Below, piece after piece: positions 8,129 to 18,706 of a stretch of 64,000 nt of DNA. The notes beneath the pieces were generated by a model that saw only the letters and a program-made list of their open reading frames with translations, searched no databases and had not been told where the DNA came from. The DNA lies in assembly GCF_020181655.1 (NCBI RefSeq), contig NZ_CP084032.1, positions 4,464,001 to 4,528,000 of the forward strand. The letters are read 5' to 3'. Numbering within the stretch: the first letter of the stretch is position 1; each line of letters starts with the position of its first letter. Both the position numbers and the translations under genes were made by a program. The DNA is from Pectobacterium colocasium. Its GTDB lineage: Bacteria > Pseudomonadota > Gammaproteobacteria > Enterobacterales > Enterobacteriaceae.

Positions 8129-10632
8129 ATGCGCGTCTGGTAATCATGGATCGCCCGGTCCGAACTGAACATCCCCATTTTGGCGGTATTCAGCACACAG
8201 CGGCGCGTCCATTCATCCGGCTCACGGTAAAGCACATCAACACGCTGTTGCACCTCGCAGTACGGTGCAAAATCGGCCATTAACATATAGGGATCGCCCA
8301 GCTTCAGCAGGCTATCCAACAACGGGGCAAACGCGTTTTTATCCCCCTGGCTGAACGCGCCGCTCGCTAGCTCATTCAGCACTTCACGCAGCAGCGGCGT
8401 CACGGCAAGGTAGTCAGACGGCTCATAGCCCTGCGCCTGCAACGCTTTTACCTGTTCAACGGTGTGGCCGAAAATGAACAGATTGTCTTCACCGACCTGC
8501 TGCGCCATTTCCACATTCGCCCCGTCCAACGTGCCGACGGTCAGCGCACCGTTCAGCGCCAGCTTCATATTGCCCGTGCCAGACGCCTCTTTGCCTGCCG
8601 TTGAAATCTGCTCAGACACATCCGCAGCAGGAATCATCCGTTCAGCCAGCGAGACGCGATAGTCCGGCGGGAAGACGACCTTAAGGCGATCGTTAACACG
8701 GCGATCCTGATTAATGACCGCAGCAACCCGGTTAATGGCGTAAATGATGTTTTTCGCTAATACATAGCCCGGTGCCGCTTTGGCACCGAACAAAAAGACG
8801 TGCGGCACTATATCCAGATGCGGATTGTCACGCAATTGACGATATAGCGCGAGAATATGAAGCAGATTCAAATGTTGGCGTTTGTATTCATGCAATCGTT
8901 TGATTTGCACATCAAACAGCGCCTGCGGATCGATCACAATGTCGTACTGCTGACGCAGGTAGGTTGCCAATTGCGTTTTATTATCGGCTTTGATTTGTCG
9001 ATAACGCTCACGAAAGCCGGCATCGTCAGCATAGGGTTCCAGCCCTTGCAGTGCGGGCAAATCATTCACCCACGGCGTGCGCAGCGTATCGTCGATCAGC
9101 GCGGACAGCGCCGGGTTACACTGTTTTAGCCAGCGACGTGGCGTAATGCCGTTAGTAACGTTATGGAATTTGGTCGGCCACAGCTGATGGTATTCAGGAA
9201 ACAGATCTTTCACTACCAGCGCCGAGTGCAGCGCGGCCACGCCGTTGACCGCAAAGCAACTGACGACGCACAGGTTTGCCATGCGAATCTGGCGCTGATG
9301 GCGGATGGCGAGCTTCGCCCACACCTGTCGATCGCCGGGCCACTTGTCCTCGACCAGCGCCTTAAACTGGGTATCAATTTGCCGGATGATCGACAGGTGG
9401 CGAGGTAGTAGGCGGCCAAACAGCCGTTCGTCCCAGCGCTCAAGCGCTTCCGGCATCAGCGTATGGTTGGTATAAGCGAAGGTGCGTCCGGTTATCGACC
9501 AGGCTTCATCCCACGGTATCTGATGCTCATCCAGCAGCAGCCGCATCAACTCAGGGATCGCCAGCGTCGGATGAGTATCATTAAGCTGGATGACTTCGTA
9601 ATCCGGCAGCGTGGACAGCGCACGCCCCGCCTTAAGATGGCGGCGCAGAATGTCGGCCACCGAACAGGCACAGTGGAAATACTGCTGCATCAGGCGCAAG
9701 CGTTTGCCCGCCGCGTGATTGTCATTCGGATACAGCACGCTGGTCAGGCTGGCGGCAGAAATGCCCGCCTGGGCCGCGCGCAGATAGTGCCCCTCGTTGA
9801 ATAGCGTCAAATCAAACGGATCGCGATGCGTCGCGCGCCACAGACGCAGCGGCTGCGCGGCGCCGTTGTGATAGCCAATCACCGGCAGGTCACAGGCTTC
9901 GCCTCTGAAAACGGTATCCGGCAGCCAGCGCAGGGTGCCGTCCGTCTGGGGTTGCAGACGCCCGCCAAACCCGACATCCACCGCCAGCTCCGCACGCGGT
10001 ACAAACCACGGATAGGCGTCGCGCTGCCAGTCATCGGCAGTTTCCTGCTGCTTTTCTTGCGCAAAGTGCTGACGAAACAGGCCATACTGATAGTTAAGGC
10101 CGTACCCCGTTGCAGGCTGCCCTACCGTCGCCATCGAATCCAGAAAGCAGGACGCCAGCCGACCTAATCCGCCGTTGCCTAAACCCGGATCGGTTTCCTG
10201 TTCAAGAATATCGCTCAAATTCAGCCCCTGCTCCGTCAGCGCAGCGGCTACCGCGTCATACCATCCCAGATTCAGCAGGTTGTTGCCCGTCAGACGACCG
10301 GGCAAGAACTCCATCGACAGGTAGTTCACATGACGCTGAGGCGTATGGGCAGTGGACGGCGTTGGCGACGCGGTATGCATCAGCAATTGTTCAGACAGCG
10401 CAAGGCTGACGGCACGCCAGCACTGTACTGGCGTCATCGCGTTAAGCGACGCGACGCCAGCGAGTCGCTGTTGGCGTCGCAGCGCGGCGGCAAATTCTGA
10501 TGCATCAAAGGCAATGGGGGGAGGAGCGGAAGACACGGGCTGCGCTAAAGCCTCTGGCTTTTTTGCCGTCGCTGAACGCGTTGACGATCCTGATCGCTTT
10601 GCAGAACTCGGCTTTCTTGAAGAATCTGACAT
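8110..10632 (-). CDS. malP: MalP, maltodextrin phosphorylase
   Basis: GT35 phosphorylase that uses phosphate to release glucose-1-phosphate from maltodextrins, with pyridoxal phosphate as cofactor. Family signatures include [21 protein letters not shown] and [14 protein letters not shown], the latter holding the PLP-binding Lys. I place the start at ATG 10632 because GGAGGAGG lies four bases upstream; an ATG at 10656 is in frame but lies before that site. This gives 840 residues, about 43 more than E. coli MalP. The extra N-terminus is low-complexity and rich in Ser, Lys, Ala and Pro. The gene starts 42 bp after glpR with no room for malT, which sits next to malP in E. coli. Confidence 0.93.
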   Translation of the reverse strand: MSDSSRKPSSAKRSGSSTRSATAKKPEALAQPVSSAPPPIAFDASEFAAALRRQQRLAGVASLNAMTPVQCWRAVSLALSEQLLMHTASPTPSTAHTPQRHVNYLSMEFLPGRLTGNNLLNLGWYDAVAAALTEQGLNLSDILEQETDPGLGNGGLGRLASCFLDSMATVGQPATGYGLNYQYGLFRQHFAQEKQQETADDWQRDAYPWFVPRAELAVDVGFGGRLQPQTDGTLRWLPDTVFRGEACDLPVIGYHNGAAQPLRLWRATHRDPFDLTLFNEGHYLRAAQAGISAASLTSVLYPNDNHAAGKRLRLMQQYFHCACSVADILRRHLKAGRALSTLPDYEVIQLNDTHPTLAIPELMRLLLDEHQIPWDEAWSITGRTFAYTNHTLMPEALERWDERLFGRLLPRHLSIIRQIDTQFKALVEDKWPGDRQVWAKLAIRHQRQIRMANLCVVSCFAVNGVAALHSALVVKDLFPEYHQLWPTKFHNVTNGITPRRWLKQCNPALSALIDDTLRTPWVNDLPALQGLEPYADDAGFRERYRQIKADNKTQLATYLRQQYDIVIDPQALFDVQIKRLHEYKRQHLNLLHILALYRQLRDNPHLDIVPHVFLFGAKAAPGYVLAKNIIYAINRVAAVINQDRRVNDRLKVVFPPDYRVSLAERMIPAADVSEQISTAGKEASGTGNMKLALNGALTVGTLDGANVEMAQQVGEDNLFIFGHTVEQVKALQAQGYEPSDYLAVTPLLREVLNELASGAFSQGDKNAFAPLLDSLLKLGDPYMLMADFAPYCEVQQRVDVLYREPDEWTRRCVLNTAKMGMFSSDRAIHDYQTRIWQAHR

Positions 10633-10674
10633 CGTGCCTCCTCCGTTGTCCGTCATGGAAAAGGCACATCGGGC

Positions 10675-11433
10675 TCAACACAACTCCAACTGTACCTTAT
10701 GTTGTTCAATGATTTTCAGTACGCTGGCTGGTGGTGACTGATCGGTAAAAAGATAGTCGATCAAATCCATGTTGCCCAAGTTCACCATCGCATTACGGCC
10801 AAACTTGGAATGATCCGTCACCAGCATGACGCAGCGAGAATTTTCAATAATCGCCCGTTTTGTGCGCACTTCATGGTAATCAAACTCCAGTAATGACCCA
10901 TCCATGTCAATACCGCTGATGCCCAAAATGCCGAAATCCAGACGGAACTGAGAGATAAAATCCAGCGTCGCCTCACCCATGATACCGCCATCGCGGGTAC
11001 GCACTTCGCCACCGGCCAGAATCAGGCGAAAGTCCTCTTTTGCCGTCAGCAACGTTGCCACGTTCAGATTATTGGTCACCACGCGCAGATCCTTATGCTG
11101 CATGAGCGCATAGGCCACCGCTTCAGGCGTCGTGCCGATGTCGATAAACAAGGTGGCGCCATCTGGAATCTGGCTCGCCACCCGACGGGCAATGCGCGCT
11201 TTTTCGTCCGACCACATCATTTTACGGTCATGGTAGGCCGTATTGACTGAACTGGACGGCAAAGCCGCGCCGCCGTGGTGGCGATGGATTTTATTCTGCT
11301 CAGCCAAATCGTTCAGATCGCGACGGATGGTCTGCGGGCTCACCGCAAAATGATCCACCAGCTCTTCAGTACTGACATACCCCTGCCGACGCACCAGTTC
11401 AATAATGGCGTCATGCCGTTGTGTCTGCTTCAC
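10675..11433 (-). CDS. glpR: GlpR, glycerol-3-phosphate regulon repressor
   Basis: DeoR-family repressor of the glp regulon, released by sn-glycerol 3-phosphate. The 252-residue protein has the N-terminal helix-turn-helix (VSTEELVDHFAVSPQTIRRDL, residues 19-39) and the C-terminal sugar-phosphate-binding DeoR domain (FIDIGTTPEAVAYAL, GGEVRTRDGGIMGE). It lies in glpE-glpG-glpR order on the minus strand. Candidate operators for it are present in this window in front of glpD and between glpA and glpT. Confidence 0.96.
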   Translation of the reverse strand: MKQTQRHDAIIELVRRQGYVSTEELVDHFAVSPQTIRRDLNDLAEQNKIHRHHGGAALPSSSVNTAYHDRKMMWSDEKARIARRVASQIPDGATLFIDIGTTPEAVAYALMQHKDLRVVTNNLNVATLLTAKEDFRLILAGGEVRTRDGGIMGEATLDFISQFRLDFGILGISGIDMDGSLLEFDYHEVRTKRAIIENSRCVMLVTDHSKFGRNAMVNLGNMDLIDYLFTDQSPPASVLKIIEQHKVQLELC

Positions 11434-11450
11434 ATTTATCCCCTAAGACG

Positions 11451-11466
11451 CCCCGGTTTACCGGGG
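11451..11466 (-). other. Hairpin overlapping the glpG stop codon
   Basis: CCCCGG, a short loop and CCGGGG form a GC-rich stem that includes the glpG TAA. It stands between glpG and glpR and could reduce readthrough or translation of glpR, but has no good T-tract on the minus strand. Confidence 0.5.
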
Positions 11467-12291
11467 GTTTGTTTTATTATACGTGTCCCAAAAGGCCATC
11501 AATAGCCCGACAACCAGCCCAGCCACATGCGCCGCGTTCGCGATCGACATGCCTAAAATATCGAAATATCCGGCAACCAGCCACAGTAAAGCGAAGGCCA
11601 TCAGACTACGCGGCATCGATAAGTCGCCATCTGGCTCCCTTTCTCCTCGCAGCCAGACGTAGCCCATCAGGGCATAAACCACGCCAGACAGACCGCCAAA
11701 ATAGATACCGCTGAACCAGGACTGCGCCCAGCCGCTGACCAGCGCGGAAACCAGCGTGATGACCAGCAGTTTGCCGGTTCCCAGCACTTTTTCAACCGGC
11801 CCGCCCAGATACCACCACCACATCAGATTGAACAAAATGTGCAGCAGGGAAAAGTGCAACAAAGCATGACTGAACCAGCGCCACAGCTGTAGCTGCTGCC
11901 CCTCAGCCGGAAACGCCAGCCACGTCATTACGCTCTCATAGCCTGAGATCTGCATCAGGATAAACACCGCAATCGTTACAACCATCACGGATAACGTCAG
12001 CGGCCCTGCCTTTTGTTTCAGCGTTTGCAGGTAAGAATAACGTTGGTATTGAATACCGGTATCCATCGATCCGGTTTGCCAACTGGCCGCCAAATAGCGC
12101 GGGTTCATCGGGTCACGCAGAAAAATCTCCAGCGCTTCCTGAACCTTGCCGAGTTGGGTTTCATCCTCCAGCCACAGCTCGGCTTCATGCCCCTGAGGCC
12201 GCATTTCCAGATGAACCTGCTGCGTACGCATGTAATCAACAAATGCCTGAGCCAGACGCGGGTTGGAGAGAGAAATAACGCGGATTGTCAT
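11458..12291 (-). CDS. glpG: GlpG, rhomboid intramembrane serine protease
   Basis: Inner-membrane rhomboid protease that cuts transmembrane substrates. The 277-residue protein has a cytoplasmic N-terminal domain (residues 1-70) and then six membrane segments. The catalytic Ser lies in [13 protein letters not shown] and the catalytic His in [13 protein letters not shown], as in E. coli GlpG. The HXXXN-like oxyanion region is [17 protein letters not shown]. It lies between glpE and glpR. Confidence 0.95.
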   Translation of the reverse strand: MTIRVISLSNPRLAQAFVDYMRTQQVHLEMRPQGHEAELWLEDETQLGKVQEALEIFLRDPMNPRYLAASWQTGSMDTGIQYQRYSYLQTLKQKAGPLTLSVMVVTIAVFILMQISGYESVMTWLAFPAEGQQLQLWRWFSHALLHFSLLHILFNLMWWWYLGGPVEKVLGTGKLLVITLVSALVSGWAQSWFSGIYFGGLSGVVYALMGYVWLRGEREPDGDLSMPRSLMAFALLWLVAGYFDILGMSIANAAHVAGLVVGLLMAFWDTYNKTNPR

Positions 12292-12357
12292 AACAGGAAG
12301 CGCCAGCGAGTGGGTTGAGTAAGAAACATGATAATAAAAATGCTAATTGTCATGCGC

Positions 12358-12732
<375 letters not shown>

Positions 12733-12889
12733 TCATTGTAACCCGCCTTCAGCGGCATAAAACCTATATGATTATAAGGTTATTTATAAAAACAGTGCTT
12801 CACTAACGTGAAGCGTGATGACAAAACAGCACAACCCCAGCCAAATCCCCTAATGCCGATCGTTTAAGCATCGAGATACACGGGGCGAC

Positions 12890-12927
12890 CACAGGGGGAT
12901 GCCTCCCTGCGGGAACCTCCCCCTGTG
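12890..12927. repeat. Palindromic intergenic element
   Basis: A 10-bp perfect stem (CACAGGGGGA at 12890-12899 with 12918-12927) closes an 18-nt loop that itself contains CCCTGCGGG. The flanks are GC-rich in an otherwise AT-rich intergenic region. I suspect a dispersed palindromic repeat, but only one copy is in the window. Confidence 0.45.
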
Positions 12928-12982
12928 TTTCCCCCTAATAACGGGCTTAAGTGACCAGTATTAGCCTAATACCCCTTACTTT

Positions 12983-13004
12983 AATGTGACAACTATCATC
13001 ATAT
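12983..13004. promoter_or_regulatory. CRP-like site upstream of glpD
   Basis: TGTGA at 12985-12989, six bases, then TCATC. The left half is perfect and the right half matches 3 of 5. CRP control of glpD is known in E. coli, so the position is reasonable. Confidence 0.5.
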
Positions 13005-13054
13005 TGTTAGCTTCATCACGCATAAATGTTTTTATTTGGTTAACCATTGGCTGA

Positions 13055-13074
13055 TTTGTTTGTTTTCGATTATT
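13055..13074. promoter_or_regulatory. GlpR operator 1 of glpD
   Basis: Matches the consensus WATGTTCGWTAWCGAACATW at 15 of 20 positions by hand alignment. It is spaced 22 bp, about two helical turns, from operator 2, which suggests cooperative repressor binding. Confidence 0.6.
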
Positions 13075-13076
13075 AT

Positions 13077-13096
13077 AATGCTCGAAAACGAACATT
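13077..13096. promoter_or_regulatory. GlpR operator 2 of glpD
   Basis: AATGCTCGAAAACGAACATT matches the GlpR consensus at 18 of 20 positions and lies 30 bp before the glpD start. Strong candidate. Confidence 0.8.
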
Positions 13097-13125
13097 TTGA
13101 TTTATTCGAGGGTGGAGGAAGAAAC

Positions 13126-14628
13126 GTGGAAACCAAAGATCTCATCGTTATCGGCGGCGGAATTAACGGTGCAGGCATCGCCGCAGATGCGGCTGGGCGG
13201 GGGTTATCAGTCCTGTTGTTGGAAGCGCAGGATCTTGCCTGTGCCACGTCCTCCGCCAGCTCCAAGCTGATTCACGGCGGCCTGCGTTACCTTGAGCACT
13301 ATGAGTTTCGTTTGGTCAGCGAAGCGCTGTCTGAGCGCGAAACGCTGCTGAAAATGGCTCCGCACATTATTTTCCCGATGCGTTTTCGTTTGCCTCATCA
13401 ACCGCACCTGCGCCCGGCCTGGATGATTCGCATCGGCCTGTTCATGTACGACAACATTGGTAAACGCGTTAGCCTGCCTGCCAGTAAGGGACTGAAATTC
13501 GGCGCGGATTCCGTGCTTAAGCCTGAATTGAAGCAAGGCTTTGAATATTCGGACTGCTGGGTGGACGATGCGCGTCTGGTGGTGTTAAACGCGCAGGAAG
13601 TGACAAAACGCGGCGGTGAAGTCCGTACCCGCACCAAAGTCACCCGCGCACGCCGTGAGCAAGGCGTGTGGATTGTGGATGCGGTCGATTCACTAACCGG
13701 TGAAACCTTCACCTGGCGTGCCAAAGGTCTGGTGAACGCCACCGGCCCGTGGGTGAAAGAATTCTTTGATGACGGCCTGCAACTGAAATCGCCTTACGGC
13801 ATCCGTTTGATCAAAGGCAGCCACATCGTGGTGCCAAAAGTCCATAACCAGCCGCAGGCGTATATTCTGCAAAACAAAGATCACCGTATTGTGTTCGTGA
13901 TCCCGTGGCAGGATGACTACTCGATCATCGGTACGACCGACGTGGAATACAAAGGCAATCCACACGATGTGAAGATCGACGATAACGAAGTCGGCTACCT
14001 GCTGGATGTGTATAACGACCATTTCAAACAGCAGTTGACGCGTGACGACATCGTCTGGACTTACTCCGGCGTGCGTCCACTGTGTGATGACGAGTCCGAT
14101 TCTCCGCAGGCGATTACCCGTGATTACACGCTGTCTGTCGATGATGACAACGGTCAGGCTCCACTGCTTTCCGTGTTTGGCGGCAAGCTGACGACGTACC
14201 GTAAGCTGGCAGAACACGCGCTGGAGAAGCTGCACAAATACTATCCGCAAGCGGGTAAAGCCTGGACGAAAGATGCAGTATTGCCGGGTGGTGATATCGC
14301 TGGCACGCGTGACGACTATGCCGCTGCGCTGCGTCGTCGCTTCAACCTGCCGGAATCACTGGCGCGCCGTTACAGCCGCACTTACGGTTCAAACAGCGAG
14401 CTGATTCTGACTAACGTGCAAGGCCTCGGAGATCTGGGTGAAGATTTCGGTCATGACCTGTATGAAGCGGAACTGCGCTATCTGGTCGAGAAAGAGTGGG
14501 CCGTCACGCTGGACGACGTCATCTGGCGCCGCACCAAGCTGGGCATGCGCCTGAATGACGCACAGAAACAACGCATCAGCGACTGGTTAGCCAACCACCG
14601 CCAACAGCAAATGGCAAAAGCGGGTTAA
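13126..14628 (+). CDS. glpD: GlpD, aerobic glycerol-3-phosphate dehydrogenase
   Basis: Membrane-associated FAD enzyme that oxidises glycerol 3-phosphate to dihydroxyacetone phosphate and passes electrons to ubiquinone. The 500-residue protein has the Rossmann motif VIGGGINGAGIAADAAGRG near its N-terminus, and the family motif SSKLIHGGLRYLE. The start is GTG at 13126 (METKDLIVIG), supported by GGAGGAAG upstream; the frame extends to 13036 but that would cover the operators. Divergent from glpE and followed by a strong terminator. Confidence 0.96.
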   Translation: METKDLIVIGGGINGAGIAADAAGRGLSVLLLEAQDLACATSSASSKLIHGGLRYLEHYEFRLVSEALSERETLLKMAPHIIFPMRFRLPHQPHLRPAWMIRIGLFMYDNIGKRVSLPASKGLKFGADSVLKPELKQGFEYSDCWVDDARLVVLNAQEVTKRGGEVRTRTKVTRARREQGVWIVDAVDSLTGETFTWRAKGLVNATGPWVKEFFDDGLQLKSPYGIRLIKGSHIVVPKVHNQPQAYILQNKDHRIVFVIPWQDDYSIIGTTDVEYKGNPHDVKIDDNEVGYLLDVYNDHFKQQLTRDDIVWTYSGVRPLCDDESDSPQAITRDYTLSVDDDNGQAPLLSVFGGKLTTYRKLAEHALEKLHKYYPQAGKAWTKDAVLPGGDIAGTRDDYAAALRRRFNLPESLARRYSRTYGSNSELILTNVQGLGDLGEDFGHDLYEAELRYLVEKEWAVTLDDVIWRRTKLGMRLNDAQKQRISDWLANHRQQQMAKAG

Positions 14629-14667
14629 TCAGCAGTTACCGCAAGCGTCTTTTACTGCCGCAAATAC

Positions 14668-14702
14668 AAAAGCGCCGTAGGCAAAAACCTACGGCGCTTT
14701 TT
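14668..14702. terminator. Bidirectional terminator between glpD and glgP
   Basis: A 13-bp perfect stem (14669-14681 with 14688-14700), 6-nt loop, and a T-run on one side and A-run on the other. It serves both convergent genes. Confidence 0.92.
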
Positions 14703-14717
14703 CATCTCAATGCACAA

Positions 14718-17165
14718 TCACAACCGTATCGGTTTGATATTCCAGATATCCTCTGCATATTCGCCGATGGTGCGGTCAGACGAGAAATAGCCCATGTTGG
14801 CAATATTCTGGACGGCACAGCGCGCCCATTCGTCCTTGTTCTCATACAGTTCATCCACCCGATCCTGCGTATCCACATAGCTGCGATAGTCCGCCAGTAG
14901 CTGGTAGTAATCGCCAAAATTCACCAGTGAATCAAACAGGTCGCTGTAGCGCCGGCTATCATCAGGGCTGAAAACACCTGTGGTTATTTGCGTCAGCACA
15001 CGGCGCAACTCTTCGTCCTGATCGTAATATTGCCGCGGGTTATAGCCACTCTGGCGGAGCGCTTCAACCTGTTCAGCCGTATTACCAAAGATAAACATAT
15101 TCTCTTCGCCAATATGTTCCAGCATTTCGACGTTCGCCCCATCCAACGTACCGATCGTCAGCGCGCCGTTCAGGGCAAACTTCATATTACTGGTCCCGGA
15201 GGCTTCCGTCCCCGCCAGCGAGATCTGTTCAGAGAGATCGGCTGCCGGAATAATCAGCTGTGCCAGACTCACGCTGTAGTTCGGGATGAAGACCACTTTC
15301 AGTCGATCGTGCAATGCCAAATCGTTGTTTATCACCTTCGCGACGTCGTTGATCAGGTTAATGATGTGCTTCGCCATGTAATAGGCCGATGCCGCCTTGC
15401 CCGCAAAGATGGCAACGCGCGGTACACGATCGACATCAGGATCGTCTTTAATGCGGTTATAGAGCGTAATGATGTGCAACACATTCAGTAATTGCCGTTT
15501 ATATTCGTGAATGCGCTTAATCTGCACATCAAACAACGACTCAGGGTTAACCACAATATTCAGGTTTTCCGCCATATAAGTCGCTAAGCGCACTTTGTTC
15601 TTCAGCTTCACCTTACGGATTTTCTGCACAAACGCCGGATAATCAATGTGCTGTTTCAATTCGCTCAACTGACTCAGATCGGTGCGCCAGTTGTGGCCTA
15701 TTGTGTCGTCCAGCAGTTTGGAGAGCGATGGGTTAGCCAGCGCCAGCCAGCGCCGTGGCGTCACGCCGTTGGTCTTGTTACAGAATCGATTAGGGAAGAG
15801 GCGGGCAAAATCGGCAAACAGAGACTGTACCATCAGATCGGAGTGTAACTCCGATACGCCGTTGACCTTATGGCTGGCGACCACAGCCAGCCATGCCATC
15901 CGCACTTTACGTCCGTTGTTTTCATCAATGATGGAAACCCGCGCCAGCAGATCGTTGTCATCGGGAACTTCTTTCTGAACGTACTCCAGAAAATGTTCGT
16001 TGATTTCGAAAATCAATTGCAGATGGCGCGGCAGAATTTTACCCAGCATATCGACAGGCCAGGTTTCCAGCGCTTCCTGCATCAGCGTATGGTTGGTGTA
16101 GGAGAAGACTTTTCTCACCACCGTCCACGCTTCTATCCATTTGAATTTGTGCTCATCGATCAGCAGACGCATCAACTCAGGGATGGCCAGCACCGGATGC
16201 GTATCGTTCAGGTGGATAGCGAACTTCTCCGCCAAATTGCTGTACGTTTTATGCATCATCCAGTGACGGTTCAGGATGTCCTGCACCGTGGCCGAAACCA
16301 GAAAATATTCCTGACGCAAACGCAGTTCGCGGCCTGAATAGGTGGAATCATCGGGATACAGCACACGCGACACGTTTTCCGAGTGGTTTTTATCTTCTAC
16401 CGCCGCAAAATAGTCGCCCTGATTGAATTTACCCAGATTGATTTCGTTACTGGCCTGTGCGCCCCATAGACGCAGTGTATTGGTGGCATCCGTATCAAAA
16501 CCGGGAATGATTTGGTCGTAAGCACACGCGATAACTTCTTCCGTTTCCAGCCAGCGCATTTTGCTGCCTTCCTGCTGGATACGGCCGCCGAAGCGCACTT
16601 TGTAGCGCGTGCTGTGGCGCGGGAATTCCCACGCGTTGCCGTATTCCAACCAGTAGTCCGGCGATTCCGCCTGCTTACCGTTAACGATATTCTGTTTGAA
16701 CATGCCATATTCGTAGCGAATACCGTAGCCGCGTCCCGGCAGCGCCATCGTTGCCAGCGAATCCAGGAAACAGGCCGCCAGACGCCCCAGGCCACCGTTC
16801 CCTAAGCCGGGGTCATTTTCTTCCTGTAGCAGATCGTCCAGTTCCAGCCCCATGCCATCCAACGCCGCTTTCAGATCGTCATACAATCCCATCGCCAGCA
16901 GCGCGTTCGACAGCGTCCGCCCCAGCAAGAATTCCATCGACAGGTAATAGACCTGCCGCACATCCTGCGAAAGCTGTGCACGGTTCGAGCGCAACCAGCG
17001 TTCCACCATCCGGTCACGCACGGCTAGCAACGTGGCGTTCAGCCAGTCATGTTTATTCGCAATGGAGGGATCTTTCCCCACGCTAAACATGAGCTTGTAA
17101 GCAATGGAGTGTTTCAGCGCTTCCACACTGAGCGTTGGTGAAGTATAGATAAACGGCGAGTTCAT
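14718..17165 (-). CDS. glgP: GlgP, glycogen phosphorylase
   Basis: GT35 enzyme that removes glucose-1-phosphate from the non-reducing ends of glycogen with PLP as cofactor. Begins [20 protein letters not shown], matching the E. coli N-terminus; in-frame codons up to 17180 exist but conservation supports 17165 (815 residues). Signatures: [38 protein letters not shown], and [14 protein letters not shown] with the PLP Lys. Last gene of glgBXCAP; it is a paralogue of malP in the same window. Confidence 0.96.
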   Translation of the reverse strand: MNSPFIYTSPTLSVEALKHSIAYKLMFSVGKDPSIANKHDWLNATLLAVRDRMVERWLRSNRAQLSQDVRQVYYLSMEFLLGRTLSNALLAMGLYDDLKAALDGMGLELDDLLQEENDPGLGNGGLGRLAACFLDSLATMALPGRGYGIRYEYGMFKQNIVNGKQAESPDYWLEYGNAWEFPRHSTRYKVRFGGRIQQEGSKMRWLETEEVIACAYDQIIPGFDTDATNTLRLWGAQASNEINLGKFNQGDYFAAVEDKNHSENVSRVLYPDDSTYSGRELRLRQEYFLVSATVQDILNRHWMMHKTYSNLAEKFAIHLNDTHPVLAIPELMRLLIDEHKFKWIEAWTVVRKVFSYTNHTLMQEALETWPVDMLGKILPRHLQLIFEINEHFLEYVQKEVPDDNDLLARVSIIDENNGRKVRMAWLAVVASHKVNGVSELHSDLMVQSLFADFARLFPNRFCNKTNGVTPRRWLALANPSLSKLLDDTIGHNWRTDLSQLSELKQHIDYPAFVQKIRKVKLKNKVRLATYMAENLNIVVNPESLFDVQIKRIHEYKRQLLNVLHIITLYNRIKDDPDVDRVPRVAIFAGKAASAYYMAKHIINLINDVAKVINNDLALHDRLKVVFIPNYSVSLAQLIIPAADLSEQISLAGTEASGTSNMKFALNGALTIGTLDGANVEMLEHIGEENMFIFGNTAEQVEALRQSGYNPRQYYDQDEELRRVLTQITTGVFSPDDSRRYSDLFDSLVNFGDYYQLLADYRSYVDTQDRVDELYENKDEWARCAVQNIANMGYFSSDRTIGEYAEDIWNIKPIRL

Positions 17166-17240
17166 AATATTCATTCCCAAGTGAGTGTTACCCTACCCTG
17201 TCGTTTTCAGATTGCACGCGGATGACGCGCAGCAGGAAAA

Positions 17241-18680
17241 CTAGTGGGTATACAAGCGTTGATAGAGCGCACCATAAGCCTGAGCAGAAACCTGCCAACC
17301 AAAGTCCATCGCCATCGCCTGACGCTGCACATAGCGCCATAACGTGGGTCGGGACCACAACACAAACACACGACGAATCGCGCGGGATAGCGATCCCACA
17401 CTGCAATCGTTAAAGACGAACCCGCTTGCCAGCCCATCAGCCAGATTCTCCAGCGAACAGTCCGATACCGTATCCGCCAGCCCGCCGGTTCGGCGCACCA
17501 GCGGCAACGTGCCATATTTCAGGCCGTAGAGCTGCGTTAACCCGCAAGGCTCAAATCGGCTCGGCACCATGATGACATCCGCGCCGCCAATAATGCGGTG
17601 TGAGAAGGCTTCGTGATAGCCAATCTGTACCCCAACCTGACCGTGATATTCCGCCGCCGCCGCCAGAAAGCCCTCCTGCAAATCGGCATCCCCTGCGCCC
17701 AGCACCACCAACTGCCCGCCTTGCTCCAGCAAATCGGGTATCGCACTTAACGCGATATCGAGCCCTTTCTGACTAGTCAGGCGACTGACGATGGCAAAAA
17801 CCGGTGCCTTGTCGTCCACCTTCAGGCCCATCGCCGTTTGCAGATGCCGCTTGTTGACGGCTTTGTCCGCTAAAGCATCTCGGGTGTAATGGCTAGTGAG
17901 TAAAGGATCGTGCGCCGGATTCCAAATCGTTTCGTCTACGCCATTGAGGATGCCGGACAGGCGTCCTTCCTCTTCACGCGCCTTCAGCAAGCCTTCCATA
18001 CCGTAACCATACGCTGGCAGCGTAATCTCATGCGCGTAGGTTGGGCTCACGGTCGTAATATGGTCAGCGTAGTACAGCCCTGCCTTGAGATAAGAAATCT
18101 GGCCGTAAAACTCCAGCCCGTATACCTGAAAGAACTCGCTCGGCAACTGAATACCCGGCATATGCCGGGCATCGAATAACCCCTGATAGGCCAGATTATG
18201 AACGGTAAAGACCGACTTCGCCGGACGGTTACGCGCGGCCAGATAGGCGCAGGTCAGCCCTGCGTGCCAGTCATGGGCATGCACGATATCAGGCCGCCAA
18301 TAGTGATCCAGACCGCACGCCATTTCGCATCCCATCCACCCCAACAACGCGAATCGCAGATAATTATCAGCATAAGCGTAAAGCGCAGGGTCGTGATAAG
18401 GGCTGCCCGCACGCTCATACAGCTCGGGCACATCAATCAAATAAATACCGACGCCGTTAAAATGACCGAATAGCAGCGTGACGTGCCCGGCGAAGGTATC
18501 CAACTCCCGTACAACCTGTATGTTGGCGATGCCTTTTTTCAGATCGGGGAAGGCGGGCAGGATGACGCGGACATCCATTCCCGCCGCAATCTGCGCGCCG
18601 GGCAACGCACCAGCCACATCCGCCAGTCCACCGGTTTTCAGCAGTGGAAAAAGCTCTGAACAAACATGTAAGACCCGCAT
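17241..18680 (-). CDS. glgA: GlgA, glycogen synthase
   Basis: GT5 synthase that adds glucose from ADP-glucose to glycogen. The 479-residue protein has the N-terminal ADP-glucose motif [15 protein letters not shown] (residues 15-29) and the C-terminal nucleotide region [35 protein letters not shown] with the conserved Glu. Lies 26 bp after glgC and 75 bp before glgP in the operon. Confidence 0.96.
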   Translation of the reverse strand: MRVLHVCSELFPLLKTGGLADVAGALPGAQIAAGMDVRVILPAFPDLKKGIANIQVVRELDTFAGHVTLLFGHFNGVGIYLIDVPELYERAGSPYHDPALYAYADNYLRFALLGWMGCEMACGLDHYWRPDIVHAHDWHAGLTCAYLAARNRPAKSVFTVHNLAYQGLFDARHMPGIQLPSEFFQVYGLEFYGQISYLKAGLYYADHITTVSPTYAHEITLPAYGYGMEGLLKAREEEGRLSGILNGVDETIWNPAHDPLLTSHYTRDALADKAVNKRHLQTAMGLKVDDKAPVFAIVSRLTSQKGLDIALSAIPDLLEQGGQLVVLGAGDADLQEGFLAAAAEYHGQVGVQIGYHEAFSHRIIGGADVIMVPSRFEPCGLTQLYGLKYGTLPLVRRTGGLADTVSDCSLENLADGLASGFVFNDCSVGSLSRAIRRVFVLWSRPTLWRYVQRQAMAMDFGWQVSAQAYGALYQRLYTH

Positions 18681-18706
18681 TATTACTCCCGTTTTGTTCC
18701 TGGTGT

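Noticed and set aside
13077..13125. Upstream extension of glpD from 13036
   Set aside because: It would translate the GlpR operators; the conserved GlpD start is GTG 13126 with a ribosome site.
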